From assembly GCA_016926875.1 (NCBI GenBank), contig JAFGNU010000066.1:1-50109 (forward strand): a stretch of 50,109 nt of DNA, read 5' to 3'. This document shows, piece after piece, positions 33,472 through 41,712 of the stretch (position 1 is its first letter; every line of letters starts with the position of its first letter). The stretch comes from Anaerolineae bacterium. Its GTDB lineage: Bacteria; Chloroflexota; Anaerolineae; Aggregatilineales; Aggregatilineaceae. The position numbers and the translations under genes were made by a program. The notes under the pieces are model-generated. The model had not been told where the DNA came from, searched no databases, and was given only the letters and a program-made list of their open reading frames with translations.

Positions 33472-34488
33472 ATGACGCCCGAACTGCCTTTTGCGCTCAC
33501 GCTGGGCTCCATCACGTTTTTGCTTACGGCGATCTGGGGCGGGCCGTTTGTCGAGATACTGCGCCGCCTGCGCCTGGGCAAGCAGATCCGCGAAGCGGGG
33601 CCGCAGTCCCACCTGGCTAAAACCGGCACCCCGACCATGGGCGGCATCCTGATCCTGGTGCCTGTCGTGCTGATTACGCTGGGGCTGAACCTGGCGCGAA
33701 TCGTCCAGGAAAAGCTGACCGGGTCCAGCATCCTGCTGCCGCTGGTGGTGCTGATCGGCTTTGGCATCCTGGGCGGCATTGACGACCTGGAAGGTATACG
33801 CGGGCTGCGCGAGCAGGGCGAAGGACTCCGGGCGCGGACCAAGTTCGCCGGGCAGTTTTTGCTGGCTGCGCTCATTGCGGGCGTGATGGCCTTTGCGGGC
33901 GGCGGCTTCCAGAATGCCAACGGCTTTTACCTGCCCCTATATACTGACTTCATCAAGCTTCCGCCGCTGATCTGGATTCCAATTGCCATGTTCATTTTGA
34001 TCGGGACCAGCAACGCCGTCAATTTCACCGACGGGTTGGACGGGCTGTCGGGTTTGATCACGGCCAGCGCGTTTGCAGCCTACGGCGTGATCGCCCAGCT
34101 TCAGGGCCAGACGTTCCTGGTTCAGTTCAGCTTCATCATGGTCGGCGCGTGTTTTGGCTTTTTGTGGTACAACGCGCTCCCGGCGCAGATGTTCATGGGC
34201 GACGTGGGGTCGTTGGCGCTGGGGGCGGCGCTGGGCACCGTCGCACTGATGACCGGCCAGTGGCTGCTGCTGCCGCTGATCGCAGTCATCCCCGTGGCTG
34301 AAGTGGTGAGCGTTGTCTTACAGATTGGCTATTTCCGCCTGTCACACGGCCAGCGCTTGTTTCGCATGGCGCCGATCCACCACCATTTTGAACTGCTCGG
34401 CTGGAGCGAAACGCAGGTCGTACAGCGCTTCTGGCTGGTGGGCATCCTCTCGGCTATGGTAGGCGTCTCACTGGCGCTGCTGCGCTGA
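33472..34488 (+). CDS. mraY: Phospho-N-acetylmuramoyl-pentapeptide-transferase MraY
   Basis: A 338-aa integral membrane enzyme that moves phospho-MurNAc-pentapeptide from UDP to undecaprenyl phosphate, making lipid I. Conserved catalytic motifs: GGIDDLEG (D104/D105), NFTDGLDGLSG (N184-D187-D190) and the C-terminal APIHHHFELLGWSE histidine box. About ten transmembrane helices are visible. Start ATG 33472 lacks a clear Shine-Dalgarno. murE and murF, normally adjacent to mraY in dcw clusters, are absent here. Confidence 0.96.
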   Translation: MTPELPFALTLGSITFLLTAIWGGPFVEILRRLRLGKQIREAGPQSHLAKTGTPTMGGILILVPVVLITLGLNLARIVQEKLTGSSILLPLVVLIGFGILGGIDDLEGIRGLREQGEGLRARTKFAGQFLLAALIAGVMAFAGGGFQNANGFYLPLYTDFIKLPPLIWIPIAMFILIGTSNAVNFTDGLDGLSGLITASAFAAYGVIAQLQGQTFLVQFSFIMVGACFGFLWYNALPAQMFMGDVGSLALGAALGTVALMTGQWLLLPLIAVIPVAEVVSVVLQIGYFRLSHGQRLFRMAPIHHHFELLGWSETQVVQRFWLVGILSAMVGVSLALLR

Positions 34489-34528
34489 CAATTCCACTCT
34501 TAGCCGCTGCTTTACCACCGCTTCCCCT

Positions 34529-34568
34529 GCCCCTCAATTACTGGGGCGTCATCCCGCCGTTTTTTTTC
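34529..34568 (+). terminator. Possible terminator after mraY
   Basis: A GCCCC/GGGGC stem (34529-34533 and 34543-34547) is followed by 12 nt and then a run of eight T. The gap makes it a weak candidate, but nothing else ends the mraY transcript. Confidence 0.35.
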
Positions 34569-34721
34569 GTGTGATGGCTGTAGATGCGTGAAACAGGACA
34601 CAAACGCGGAACTTTCTCCGCTGTCCCGGCGTCTTAATAGCGCGACAGCGCATCTGGTGGGCGGCGGCTATCTACCGCCCTGGCTATCAGCGTATATAAT
34701 CAATACAAGGTGGGGTGATCC

Positions 34722-35642
34722 ATGCACATGACGGTCACGAGGGGCAAAGGCAGCTATTCGGTGGATAGTCAACTGATCGGGCAGAATATCAACGGCTTTA
34801 TCATCGGGCCAAACATCGGCGGCGGCGGCATGGGCCGCATCTATCACGGCGTCCATACCCAGTCCCAGCACTCGGTAGCGATCAAAATCCTGCTGCCCGA
34901 ATACGCCGAAGACGAGAACTTCCGCACCCGCTTCTGGCGCGAAGCCGAGTTGATGAGTTCGCTGCGCCACCCGCACATCGTCACGGTCTATACTTACGGC
35001 GAATGGTATGGCTATCTCTTTTTTGTGATGCAGCTTGTCAAGGGGCCGTCCCTGGAACGCATCCTGTACAGGCGCACCTTTTCCCCGCGGACCGCCTGGC
35101 AGATTGTGCGCCCGATCACCGAAGCGCTGCATTACGGCCACACGCGCGGGGTGCTGCACCGCGATATGAAAACCGGCAACATCCTGGTCGAACCGCGCGG
35201 CCAACACAATCACGTGTATCTTACCGACTTTGGCTTGGGCAAGCGCCCCGGCTTTGATACCACCCTGACGGCGGTGGGCGTATCGGTCGGTACGCCGGAA
35301 TACATGGCGCCCGAAGTGGCAATGGGCAGCCCTGCCGATCACCGCGCCGACCTGTATTCGCTGGGCGTGATCCTCTACGAGCTGCTGTTGGGGCGGCTGC
35401 CGTTTTTGCACAAAAGCCCGCACCTGACCGCGCTGGCCCATGTTGACGAGTACGTGCCGCGTCCGCGCGCGCTGCACCCGGAGTTTCCGCGCAAGCTGGA
35501 AGCGCTGCTGCTCAAGGCGCTGGAGAAAGACCCGGACGGGCGCTACCAGTCCGCCGAAGACATGTGCCGCGACTATTACGACGCGGTCAAGGCCCTGGAT
35601 GCTGACGCGCAGCGCACCTGCTTCTGGGTCACCCCGGCTTGA
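34722..35642 (+). CDS. Serine/threonine protein kinase (soluble, no PASTA domain)
   Basis: A 306-aa eukaryotic-type kinase domain. Gly-rich loop GGGGMG (33-38), ATP-anchoring K55, catalytic loop H146-R147-D148-MKTGN, DFG (169-171) and APE (196-198). The domain is nearly the whole protein; there is no transmembrane helix or extracellular sensor, unlike PknB-type kinases. A TATAAT-like -10 (34695-34700) lies just upstream, predicting a short leader. It faces mraY and lies 5 kb from the PP2C-like gene, so the two might be partners in controlling wall synthesis (inference). Confidence 0.92.
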   Translation: MHMTVTRGKGSYSVDSQLIGQNINGFIIGPNIGGGGMGRIYHGVHTQSQHSVAIKILLPEYAEDENFRTRFWREAELMSSLRHPHIVTVYTYGEWYGYLFFVMQLVKGPSLERILYRRTFSPRTAWQIVRPITEALHYGHTRGVLHRDMKTGNILVEPRGQHNHVYLTDFGLGKRPGFDTTLTAVGVSVGTPEYMAPEVAMGSPADHRADLYSLGVILYELLLGRLPFLHKSPHLTALAHVDEYVPRPRALHPEFPRKLEALLLKALEKDPDGRYQSAEDMCRDYYDAVKALDADAQRTCFWVTPA

Positions 35643-35766
35643 TCGAGCCGTAGATGGTGCCCATTGGCAGCAATCGCCAGGATTGGGCAACCCAGATGCA
35701 TATTACCTTTTTAGCGCGGCAACAACCGGTGTGCTTGTCCGAGCATCAGCCATGTTGGTGTTGTGT

Positions 35767-35817
35767 GTAGGGGCGACTCGGTGAATGGCCCAGGGCAACC
35801 CGCCGGGTTGCCCCTAC
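35767..35817. repeat. Short palindromic repeat (REP-like) with GTAGGGGC ends, second copy
   Basis: Left GTAGGGGC (35767-35774) pairs with GCCCCTAC (35810-35817), and the inner GGCAACCCGCCGGGTTGCC is palindromic. Same ends as the unit at 30278-30326, different inside. Confidence 0.6.
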
Positions 35818-35888
35818 AAAATTGGCTGCATGACGATCTCGTCGGCAACACAGCGCACAGGTTCCAGGCAGCAGATTCTACACATAAC

Positions 35889-35917
35889 AAAAACCCGATC
35901 CTGACCGCCGGATCGGG
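35889..35917 (-). terminator. Rho-independent terminator for the phosphohexomutase gene
   Basis: On the minus strand, CCCGATCC pairs with GGATCGGG (perfect 8 bp), followed by five T. It lies 37 nt beyond the gene's stop and fits the convergent layout. Confidence 0.85.
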
Positions 35918-35953
35918 CTATGAATTAATTCCCCTGATTGCTCAACACTATCG

Positions 35954-37324
35954 CTAAAATGCTTCCACGTCGGGGTAGGCTGCTGCCAGCGCCCCCCGGA
36001 CGATGTCCTTGTAGGCCAGCGCGTCGGCTTCGGTGTCGCCCTCAAAGCGCAGGCTGAGCACCGGCTCGGTGTTTGAGGCGCGCAGCAGCCCCCAGCCGCG
36101 TTCAAACGTGATGCGGATGCCGTCCACATCATTGATCGGGTAGTGATCGGCCAGCGTCGCGTGCACCGCGTCGATCACGCGCTGCTTGTCGGCGTCCGGG
36201 CAGAAGGGCCGGTATTCGGGCGTGGCGTACAGCGTCGGCACCGTGTCCATCAGCGCGGAGAGCGGTTGATCGCCCGCCGCCAGGATTTGCACGATCCGAC
36301 CGGCGACATACGGCCCGTCGTCAAAACCGTAGTACCCGTCCGCGATGAAGATATGCCCGCTCATCTCGCCGCCCAGCAGCGCGTTTTCCTCGGCTATCCT
36401 GGCTTTGATCAGCGAATGCCCGCTGGTCCAGACCAACGGTCTGCCCCCGGCTTTCTCGACTTCATCAAACAAGACCTGCGTGCTCAATACGTCCGCGATG
36501 ACCATCGCGCCGGGATGGCGGCTCAGCACGTCGCGCGCCAGCAGCACCAGCGCCCGGTCGGCGGTTACCGGCTTGCCCCGGTCATCGACCAGGCCCACGC
36601 GGTCGGCGTCTCCGTCAAAGGCCAGTCCCAGGTCGGCCCCTTCGCGGATAACGGTTTCGCACAGGTCGCGCAGGTTGGCTGCCTGCTGGGGATCGGGCTG
36701 GTGGTTGGGATACGTGCCGTCCGGATCGCAGTACAACTGGATCACGCTGTGTCCCAGCGCTTCCAGCAGCGCGGGCGCGTACAGTCCGCCCATACCGTTC
36801 CCGGCATCGACCACGATTTTAAGCGGGCGTGCGTGGTGCAGCCTGTCTTGCAGCATGGCAAGGTAGCGCGTGTTGGCGGTATCATCCGTCACCGTTTCGC
36901 CGCGTCCCACCAGCAGATCGCCCGCCTCGATCAGTTCACGCAGCGTCTGAATCTGGTCGCCATACAGGTTATCTTTGCCGACCGACAGCTTAAAGCCGTT
37001 CATGGCCGGTTTCAGGTGACTGCCGGTGATCATCAGCCCGCCGACGTTCCCGGCCTCGACCGCGCACCAGTACACAACCGGCGTCGCCGCCAGCCCGATA
37101 AACGTCACGCGGCACCCGGCGCGCACCAGCCCGCCGATGGCTGCCTGTGCCAGCGCTGGCGAACTGAGGCGGTTGTCATGCCCGACGATCACGTCGCGCA
37201 CGCCCTGCCGCTGCAAGACCGTGCCAAACGCCTGCCCGATCTGCGCCGCCCCGCCTTCGGTCAGCGTATCACCAGCCTTGCCCCGGATGTCATAACGCCG
37301 GAAAATGCCCGGTTCAATCGTCAC
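35954..37324 (-). CDS. Phosphohexomutase (phosphomannomutase/phosphoglucomutase)
   Basis: A 456-aa alpha-D-phosphohexomutase that interconverts sugar-6-phosphate and sugar-1-phosphate. The phosphoserine loop is MITGSHLKPAMNGFK (S102; usual TGSHNP, here with Leu in place of Asn, which is unusual). The metal loop is DGDADRVGLVD, and the sugar-binding and C-terminal loops (GGEMSGH, ASNTEPVLSLRFE) are present. Start GTG 37324 has AGGTG upstream. The gene follows the nucleotidyltransferase by 15 nt, so they form one operon for making a nucleotide sugar. Confidence 0.92.
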   Translation of the reverse strand: MTIEPGIFRRYDIRGKAGDTLTEGGAAQIGQAFGTVLQRQGVRDVIVGHDNRLSSPALAQAAIGGLVRAGCRVTFIGLAATPVVYWCAVEAGNVGGLMITGSHLKPAMNGFKLSVGKDNLYGDQIQTLRELIEAGDLLVGRGETVTDDTANTRYLAMLQDRLHHARPLKIVVDAGNGMGGLYAPALLEALGHSVIQLYCDPDGTYPNHQPDPQQAANLRDLCETVIREGADLGLAFDGDADRVGLVDDRGKPVTADRALVLLARDVLSRHPGAMVIADVLSTQVLFDEVEKAGGRPLVWTSGHSLIKARIAEENALLGGEMSGHIFIADGYYGFDDGPYVAGRIVQILAAGDQPLSALMDTVPTLYATPEYRPFCPDADKQRVIDAVHATLADHYPINDVDGIRITFERGWGLLRASNTEPVLSLRFEGDTEADALAYKDIVRGALAAAYPDVEAF

Positions 37325-37339
37325 GCTGCACCTGCCTGC

Positions 37340-38635
37340 TCATCGTTTGTGCGCTTTTTGCTGGATCGTCTGTTCGGCCCACACGCGCGTATTGTCCGGT
37401 ACATCTTCAGATACAATCGTCGTCGGGCCGATTTCGCTGTCGCGCCCGATCTTCACGCCGGGCATGGTCATCACGTTGACGCTGATAAACGCTCTCGCCC
37501 CGGCGATCAGGCCCAGCTTGGTCCGCCCGGTGTCCAGTCGCTCGCCTTTGACTGTACTCCACACCGGCCCCTGGTCGATGCGTAGATTGGCGGTCGTGCA
37601 GCTTGCCGACAGGTTCACGCCGTCGCCCAACACCGAGTCAAGCGCCTGGCAGACATGCGTATGCACGCCCTCGCCGATATAGCTGCGCGCCACTTCGGTC
37701 GCATAGCCGACCACGGCCCTTGCGCCGATCATCGATTCGCGCACCAATGCGCAGTTGCCGATGATCGCATTCTCACCGATATACGCCGGTCCGGCGATTG
37801 TGGCGCCGTGAAACACGCGCGCGCCGCGCTCGACGATCACGTTGCCTTTGATCAGCACGCCGTCTTCGATCAGGGCGTCGGGCGCGATCTGCTGGCCGTC
37901 GATTGCGCTCAACTGGCTGTGCATCACGTCCAACACATGCCAGGGATACTTGATCGCCTGCCAGGGACCATCGTAGGGTACAACGCGGAAATAATGCTGC
38001 TGCATCATGTGCGCCATCGCCCGCTCATAATGATCGTCGGTCGTGACCGGCGAGGCGTACTCGGCTCGAATACAGTCCAGCAGTGCCGCCGCGTCGGCGT
38101 GGATGTGCGCCACGATGCTGACCAGGTCGCTCGGCTCGTTGCCTGCACCCGGTTTTTCGATAATGTTTGTGATCTGGCCACCTTGCCCGACTTCGAGGTA
38201 GCCGCCGGGGAAATAGTCCTGGGTCCGGTACCCGGCCAGGTAGCCCATCGCTGCGCCGGACTGGTACGCCGTCAGCATTTGCTGGTGCAGCCGCATGTCG
38301 GTCATGTCATGTACCTGGGTGACATACAGCGTCTGGTTGCCGTGCTGTGCCAGGTAACCCTCTAACTGGAGCAGCGCGTCGCCCATGCCTTTTGGCTCCG
38401 GCTGAACCATTACTTCGGCTTGAATGTTCGGCAGCGTATGCACCAATGCCCGGATCATGTCTTCATTATCCGGGTTTGCCACCACCACGACCTGGTTTAG
38501 CCCCAACTGCGCATAGCGTTCTAACTGCCAGCTCAGCAGCGGACGGCCCATAAACTTGATCAGCGACTTTTCTTCCAGCGGCCACAGGCGTGAGCTTGCG
38601 CCCCCGGCCAGCACAACCAATAGTGGCGATCTCAA
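37340..38635 (-). CDS. Sugar-phosphate nucleotidyltransferase with left-handed beta-helix tail
   Basis: A 431-aa two-domain enzyme. The Rossmann-like N-terminal domain has the nucleotide motif VVLAGGASSRLWPLEEKSL and PKGMGDAL, and transfers NMP to a sugar-1-phosphate. The C-terminal hexapeptide repeats (IAGPAYIGENAIIGNCALV and so on) form a left-handed beta-helix, as in GlmU-like proteins. The start is TTG 38635 (LRSPLLVV) with GGAGGGAG upstream; an ATG at 38719 would add a Cys/His-rich extension without homology. Sugar unknown; the adjacent mutase gives the sugar-1-phosphate. Confidence 0.85.
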   Translation of the reverse strand: MRSPLLVVLAGGASSRLWPLEEKSLIKFMGRPLLSWQLERYAQLGLNQVVVVANPDNEDMIRALVHTLPNIQAEVMVQPEPKGMGDALLQLEGYLAQHGNQTLYVTQVHDMTDMRLHQQMLTAYQSGAAMGYLAGYRTQDYFPGGYLEVGQGGQITNIIEKPGAGNEPSDLVSIVAHIHADAAALLDCIRAEYASPVTTDDHYERAMAHMMQQHYFRVVPYDGPWQAIKYPWHVLDVMHSQLSAIDGQQIAPDALIEDGVLIKGNVIVERGARVFHGATIAGPAYIGENAIIGNCALVRESMIGARAVVGYATEVARSYIGEGVHTHVCQALDSVLGDGVNLSASCTTANLRIDQGPVWSTVKGERLDTGRTKLGLIAGARAFISVNVMTMPGVKIGRDSEIGPTTIVSEDVPDNTRVWAEQTIQQKAHKR

Positions 38636-38830
38636 GGTACTCCCTCCCGTGTGCGTAGTCTGGTACTGCGCAGTATCACAAAGGTAAACCTGCGTATGCC
38701 CCTCAAAACGGCTGCACATTGTAGTCGGTCTGGCGTGGAGTGTCCAGTTTACGAGGTCACTCGTCTGTGTCTGCCGGTGTAAACCAGATCATGTCAAAAA
38801 CGGCGTATCAAGCCAACTGCATTCGACAAC

Positions 38831-38864
38831 AAAAACGCGCCTGCAACAATGCCCGGCAGGCACG
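38831..38864 (-). terminator. Rho-independent terminator after the response regulator gene
   Basis: On the minus strand, CGTGCCTGC pairs with GCAGGCGCG (9 bp with one G-T wobble) and is followed by five T. It lies 40 nt after the stop of the minus-strand response regulator. Confidence 0.75.
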
Positions 38865-38904
38865 CCCGATATAATCTCACGCTGAATAGAGAATGGCGAA
38901 ATCG

Positions 38905-39288
38905 CTAATCGTTGGCGACGGGGTCCAGGTCCAGCATGTGACGTACTTTGGCCACCAGGTCATGGTGCAAGATCGGCTTGGGCAGGTAATCACTGGCCCC
39001 GGCATCCATGCCGCTCATTACGCTCTTGGCGTCACCGCGCGCCGATAGAATCAGGATCGGCAGGCCTTGTGTCGGGGGACGCTGGCGCAGCAACCGGCAA
39101 AGCTCGATCCCGTCCATGCCCGGCATCATCACGTCCAGGATGATCAGGTCTGGCGTGTCAAGGTCCAGCACCGATAGGGCCTGATCGGCGTCTTTGGCTT
39201 TGAGCACCTCAAAGCCGCCCCGCTCCAACATGATCCCAATCAGCGTCAGTGCGCCAATTTCATCGTCAACAACTAGAATCCGCTTCAT
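38905..39288 (-). CDS. Single-domain response regulator
   Basis: A 127-aa CheY-like receiver: D8/D9 (VVDDE), acceptor D52 (LIILDVMMPG), S82 and K104 (YLPKPI). No output domain. Start ATG 39288 is preferred because the upstream frame adds 20 residues without homology. No sensor kinase nearby. Confidence 0.9.
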   Translation of the reverse strand: MKRILVVDDEIGALTLIGIMLERGGFEVLKAKDADQALSVLDLDTPDLIILDVMMPGMDGIELCRLLRQRPPTQGLPILILSARGDAKSVMSGMDAGASDYLPKPILHHDLVAKVRHMLDLDPVAND

Positions 39289-39821
39289 CGAAAACCTCGC
39301 GCTGTTATCCCCTGCCCATGCTGTAGCGTGGGGAAAAAGCGAAGCCACTCAATCCCACAGAACCGGCCTCGCTATAGTCACTTCGGATCGGACAAACCCC
39401 GTGCCGCTCAATAGTGAAAACAAAAGCTGTTCCTGGCAGGGTTCCCCACCCGTTTTTGTCACACGGGTAATGTTATACCCATCGTTTCCCATGCTTAGTT
39501 TAACATTAAACATGCATAACGCAACAGGCAACCGCATAGGCCCGTATTGGCCCCCGAACAGATGCCGCTGTCGGGCTGCCTGCCTTGCCCTTCAATAATC
39601 AATGGTTAAAGGACCTGCTACTGCCATACAACTAGTTTATACAATGCTTCTGCGCCAAACGCCAGTCGTATCAAACGCCAACCAGTCACCAGCCCGGTCA
39701 CGGTATCACAATAAGGGCGGTTGGCTGTGCAGCGCTTGTTGAGGGGGTAGGGGACTGGGGCTTTGCTTTTGCGCGTGCGCTCCCTATAATAGCCGCCTGA
39801 AACTAACCGGAGGATTTGATT
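39289..39821. other. Intergenic region, 533 nt, no gene seen
   Basis: Divergent promoter region of the response regulator and trmI. Only short open frames occur and none has a Shine-Dalgarno or recognisable content. The part 39470-39530 is AT-richer (TTTAACATTAAACATGC). The promoter of trmI (39763-39790) lies at its end. Confidence 0.5.
39763..39790 (+). promoter_or_regulatory. Probable promoter of trmI
   Basis: TTGCTT (39763-39768) and TATAAT (39785-39790) are separated by 16 bp. The -10 is consensus, the -35 weak. It is 31 nt before the TTG start at 39822. Confidence 0.55.
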
Positions 39822-40694
39822 TTGCCACTGCCCCAGGGATCGGTGATTACTGAGAATGACATTGTGCTGCTGATCGGCAAAGACCGGCGCACGTTCATTC
39901 GCACGGTGTCCGCAGGCCAGCGCTTTGAATGCCACCTGGGCTTTGTTGAGTACGATACCCTGATTGGCACACGTTACGGTGAGCAGGTCAGCACCAACAT
40001 CGGGCACAAACTATTTGTGCTGGCGCCCAACATGGACGACATCATCCTGCACCTACAGCGCGAAGGGCAGATCATCTATCCCAAAGACCTGGGCTATATC
40101 GCGCTCAAGCTGGGCATTCGCCCCGGTGTGCAGGTGATCGAAGCGGGCACGGGCAGCGGTGCCCTGACGGTGATGCTCGCGCTGCTGGTGGGCGACGAAG
40201 GACACGTCTATTCCTACGAGCGCCGCCGCAAGATGCAGGAACGCGCGATAACCAACGTCCGGCGAATGGGGCTGCTCGACCGGGTGACGTTTCACCAGCG
40301 TGACATCGCCAGGGGGTTCGATGAGCGGGATGTACACGCCCTGTTCCTGGACGTGCGCACCCCCTGGGACTATTTGCCCGCAGCGCGCGAGGCCCTGCGC
40401 GGCGGGGGATTCCTGGGCGCCATCGTGCCCACGATGAACCAGGTGCTGCAACTGATCGAGCCGCTGTACAACGGCCCCTGGTTCCTGCTGGAGATCGAAG
40501 AACTCATGCTGCGCCAGTACAAGACCATCCCGGCGCGCGTTCGCCCGGATGACCAGATGGTGGGGCACACCGGTTTTTTGATCTTTGCGCGCGCCGTCGA
40601 GCGCGAAGAAGCGACTGGCTGGGAACCGCTCGACGTCGTCAAATACAACAGGCGAGAAGACGACGCCGCGCAAGATACCGGCGGCGAACCATAA
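39822..40694 (+). CDS. trmI: tRNA (adenine-N1)-methyltransferase, TrmI-type
   Basis: A 290-aa enzyme of the TrmI/GCD14 family, which makes m1A58 in tRNA T-loops. The N-terminal domain ends HKLFVLAPNMDDIILHLQR, the SAM motif is VIEAGTGSGALTVMLA, with YERRRKMQERAITN and VHALFLDVRTPWDY. The start is TTG 39822 since GGAGGA (39809-39814) is 7 nt away; the TTG two codons upstream is too close. A two-way terminator follows. Confidence 0.92.
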   Translation: MPLPQGSVITENDIVLLIGKDRRTFIRTVSAGQRFECHLGFVEYDTLIGTRYGEQVSTNIGHKLFVLAPNMDDIILHLQREGQIIYPKDLGYIALKLGIRPGVQVIEAGTGSGALTVMLALLVGDEGHVYSYERRRKMQERAITNVRRMGLLDRVTFHQRDIARGFDERDVHALFLDVRTPWDYLPAAREALRGGGFLGAIVPTMNQVLQLIEPLYNGPWFLLEIEELMLRQYKTIPARVRPDDQMVGHTGFLIFARAVEREEATGWEPLDVVKYNRREDDAAQDTGGEP

Positions 40695-40706
40695 GCCACC
40701 AGCACT

Positions 40707-40738
40707 AAAAACGGAGCCTGGATGATGGCCCCGTTTTT
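40707..40738. terminator. Bidirectional terminator between trmI and the L25 gene
   Basis: AAAAACGG (40707-40714) pairs with CCGTTTTT (40731-40738), with further GCC/GGC pairing inside. A T run follows the stem on each strand, so it serves both convergent genes. Confidence 0.85.
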
Positions 40739-40776
40739 GTCTGTTACCCGGTTGGGTGAGGGGAAACGAACCGCCG

Positions 40777-41442
40777 TTACATCTCGGCTTCTTCGTCGCC
40801 TTCTTCGTCTTCGCGCCGCGAAATGACTTCCGGCTCGACCTCTTCTTCGAGGAGTTCTTCTTCTACCTCTTCTACCTCTTCGGGCCGCTGGAGATAAGCC
40901 GTTGAGACGATCACGTCATCCCGCTCGATGTGATAGGTTACGCCGTCGAGTTCGGGCAGATCGGATGCCGCGATCACGGCGCCAATTTCAGCCAGCGACG
41001 AGATATCAACTCGAATCTCAGCAGGCAGATTGGCGGGCATACATTCCACTTCGACCGAAACGATTTCCTGGTTGAGCGCGCCGCCAATGTCTTCCAGCGT
41101 GAGCGCCTCGCCTACCAGCACGATCGGTACTTCGGTCCGGATCGCAACGTTCATTCGCACGCGCAGGAAATCGATGTGCAGCACATCGCCCTTGACCGGC
41201 GCGCGCTGAACGCTGCGCACCAGCGCGTTGTAGGTCTGGTCGCCCACGGTCAGCTCGATAAGCTGGGACCCGCCCGCCTTGCGCAGCACCGGGCGCAGTT
41301 CGACCCACTCAAGTTGAAGCGGGACCGCCTCAAGTTCCGGCCCGTACAGGATGCCGGGGATCAGCCCTTCGGCCCGCAGCGTTTTAACCTGCTTGCCGGA
41401 TATGGTACGCTTTGTCGCCTCTAGCACAATTGATTCAGCCAT
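40777..41442 (-). CDS. rplY: 50S ribosomal protein L25/Ctc
   Basis: A 221-aa CTC-form L25 that binds 5S rRNA. The L25 domain has ATKRTISGKQVKTLRAEGLIPGILYG, and VLHIDFLRV, followed by the CTC beta-domain. The final ~40 residues are extremely acidic (EEVEEVEEELLEEEVEPE), a common but variable tail. A GGGAG Shine-Dalgarno lies ~14 nt upstream. Confidence 0.95.
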   Translation of the reverse strand: MAESIVLEATKRTISGKQVKTLRAEGLIPGILYGPELEAVPLQLEWVELRPVLRKAGGSQLIELTVGDQTYNALVRSVQRAPVKGDVLHIDFLRVRMNVAIRTEVPIVLVGEALTLEDIGGALNQEIVSVEVECMPANLPAEIRVDISSLAEIGAVIAASDLPELDGVTYHIERDDVIVSTAYLQRPEEVEEVEEELLEEEVEPEVISRREDEEGDEEAEM

Positions 41443-41668
41443 GGAAATACGTTCTCCCTTGTTCTACCAGGACCGGCTGGCTGCCTTCAGCGACCTGCCT
41501 TTTCCCGTAGTCTATAGTGATCCAACAATACACCAAACCCGCCGAGTTTAATGGACTTGCGGGTGAGTCTGTTCGTTTAGTTAGCGAACGCAATTGTAGC
41601 CAAGCGTGCCGCCAGCGTCAATGGTTGAATGCGTGGGGGTGGTTCTCGACGGTCTTAGGCCGGTGACC

Positions 41669-41674
41669 TATAAT
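41669..41674 (+). promoter_or_regulatory. Probable -10 element of the GT39-like gene
   Basis: TATAAT 39 nt before ATG 41713. A weak -35 (TCGACG at 41646-41651) has a 17-bp spacer. Confidence 0.45.
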
Positions 41675-41712
41675 AGCCCGCGCGAATCTGGCAGATGCAC
41701 ACAGGTGAAACG

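Larger units (their letters stand above)
35643..35953. other. Intergenic region with palindromic repeat and terminator
   Basis: Between the convergent kinase and sugar-phosphate mutase genes. It holds the second short palindromic repeat (35767-35817) and the minus-strand terminator (35889-35917). No gene seen. Confidence 0.6.

Noticed and set aside
36143..37585. A 480-aa plus-strand open frame
   Set aside because: Antisense to the phosphohexomutase and end of the nucleotidyltransferase.
39349..39537. A 62-aa minus-strand frame in the gap before trmI
   Set aside because: No Shine-Dalgarno and no family-like content.
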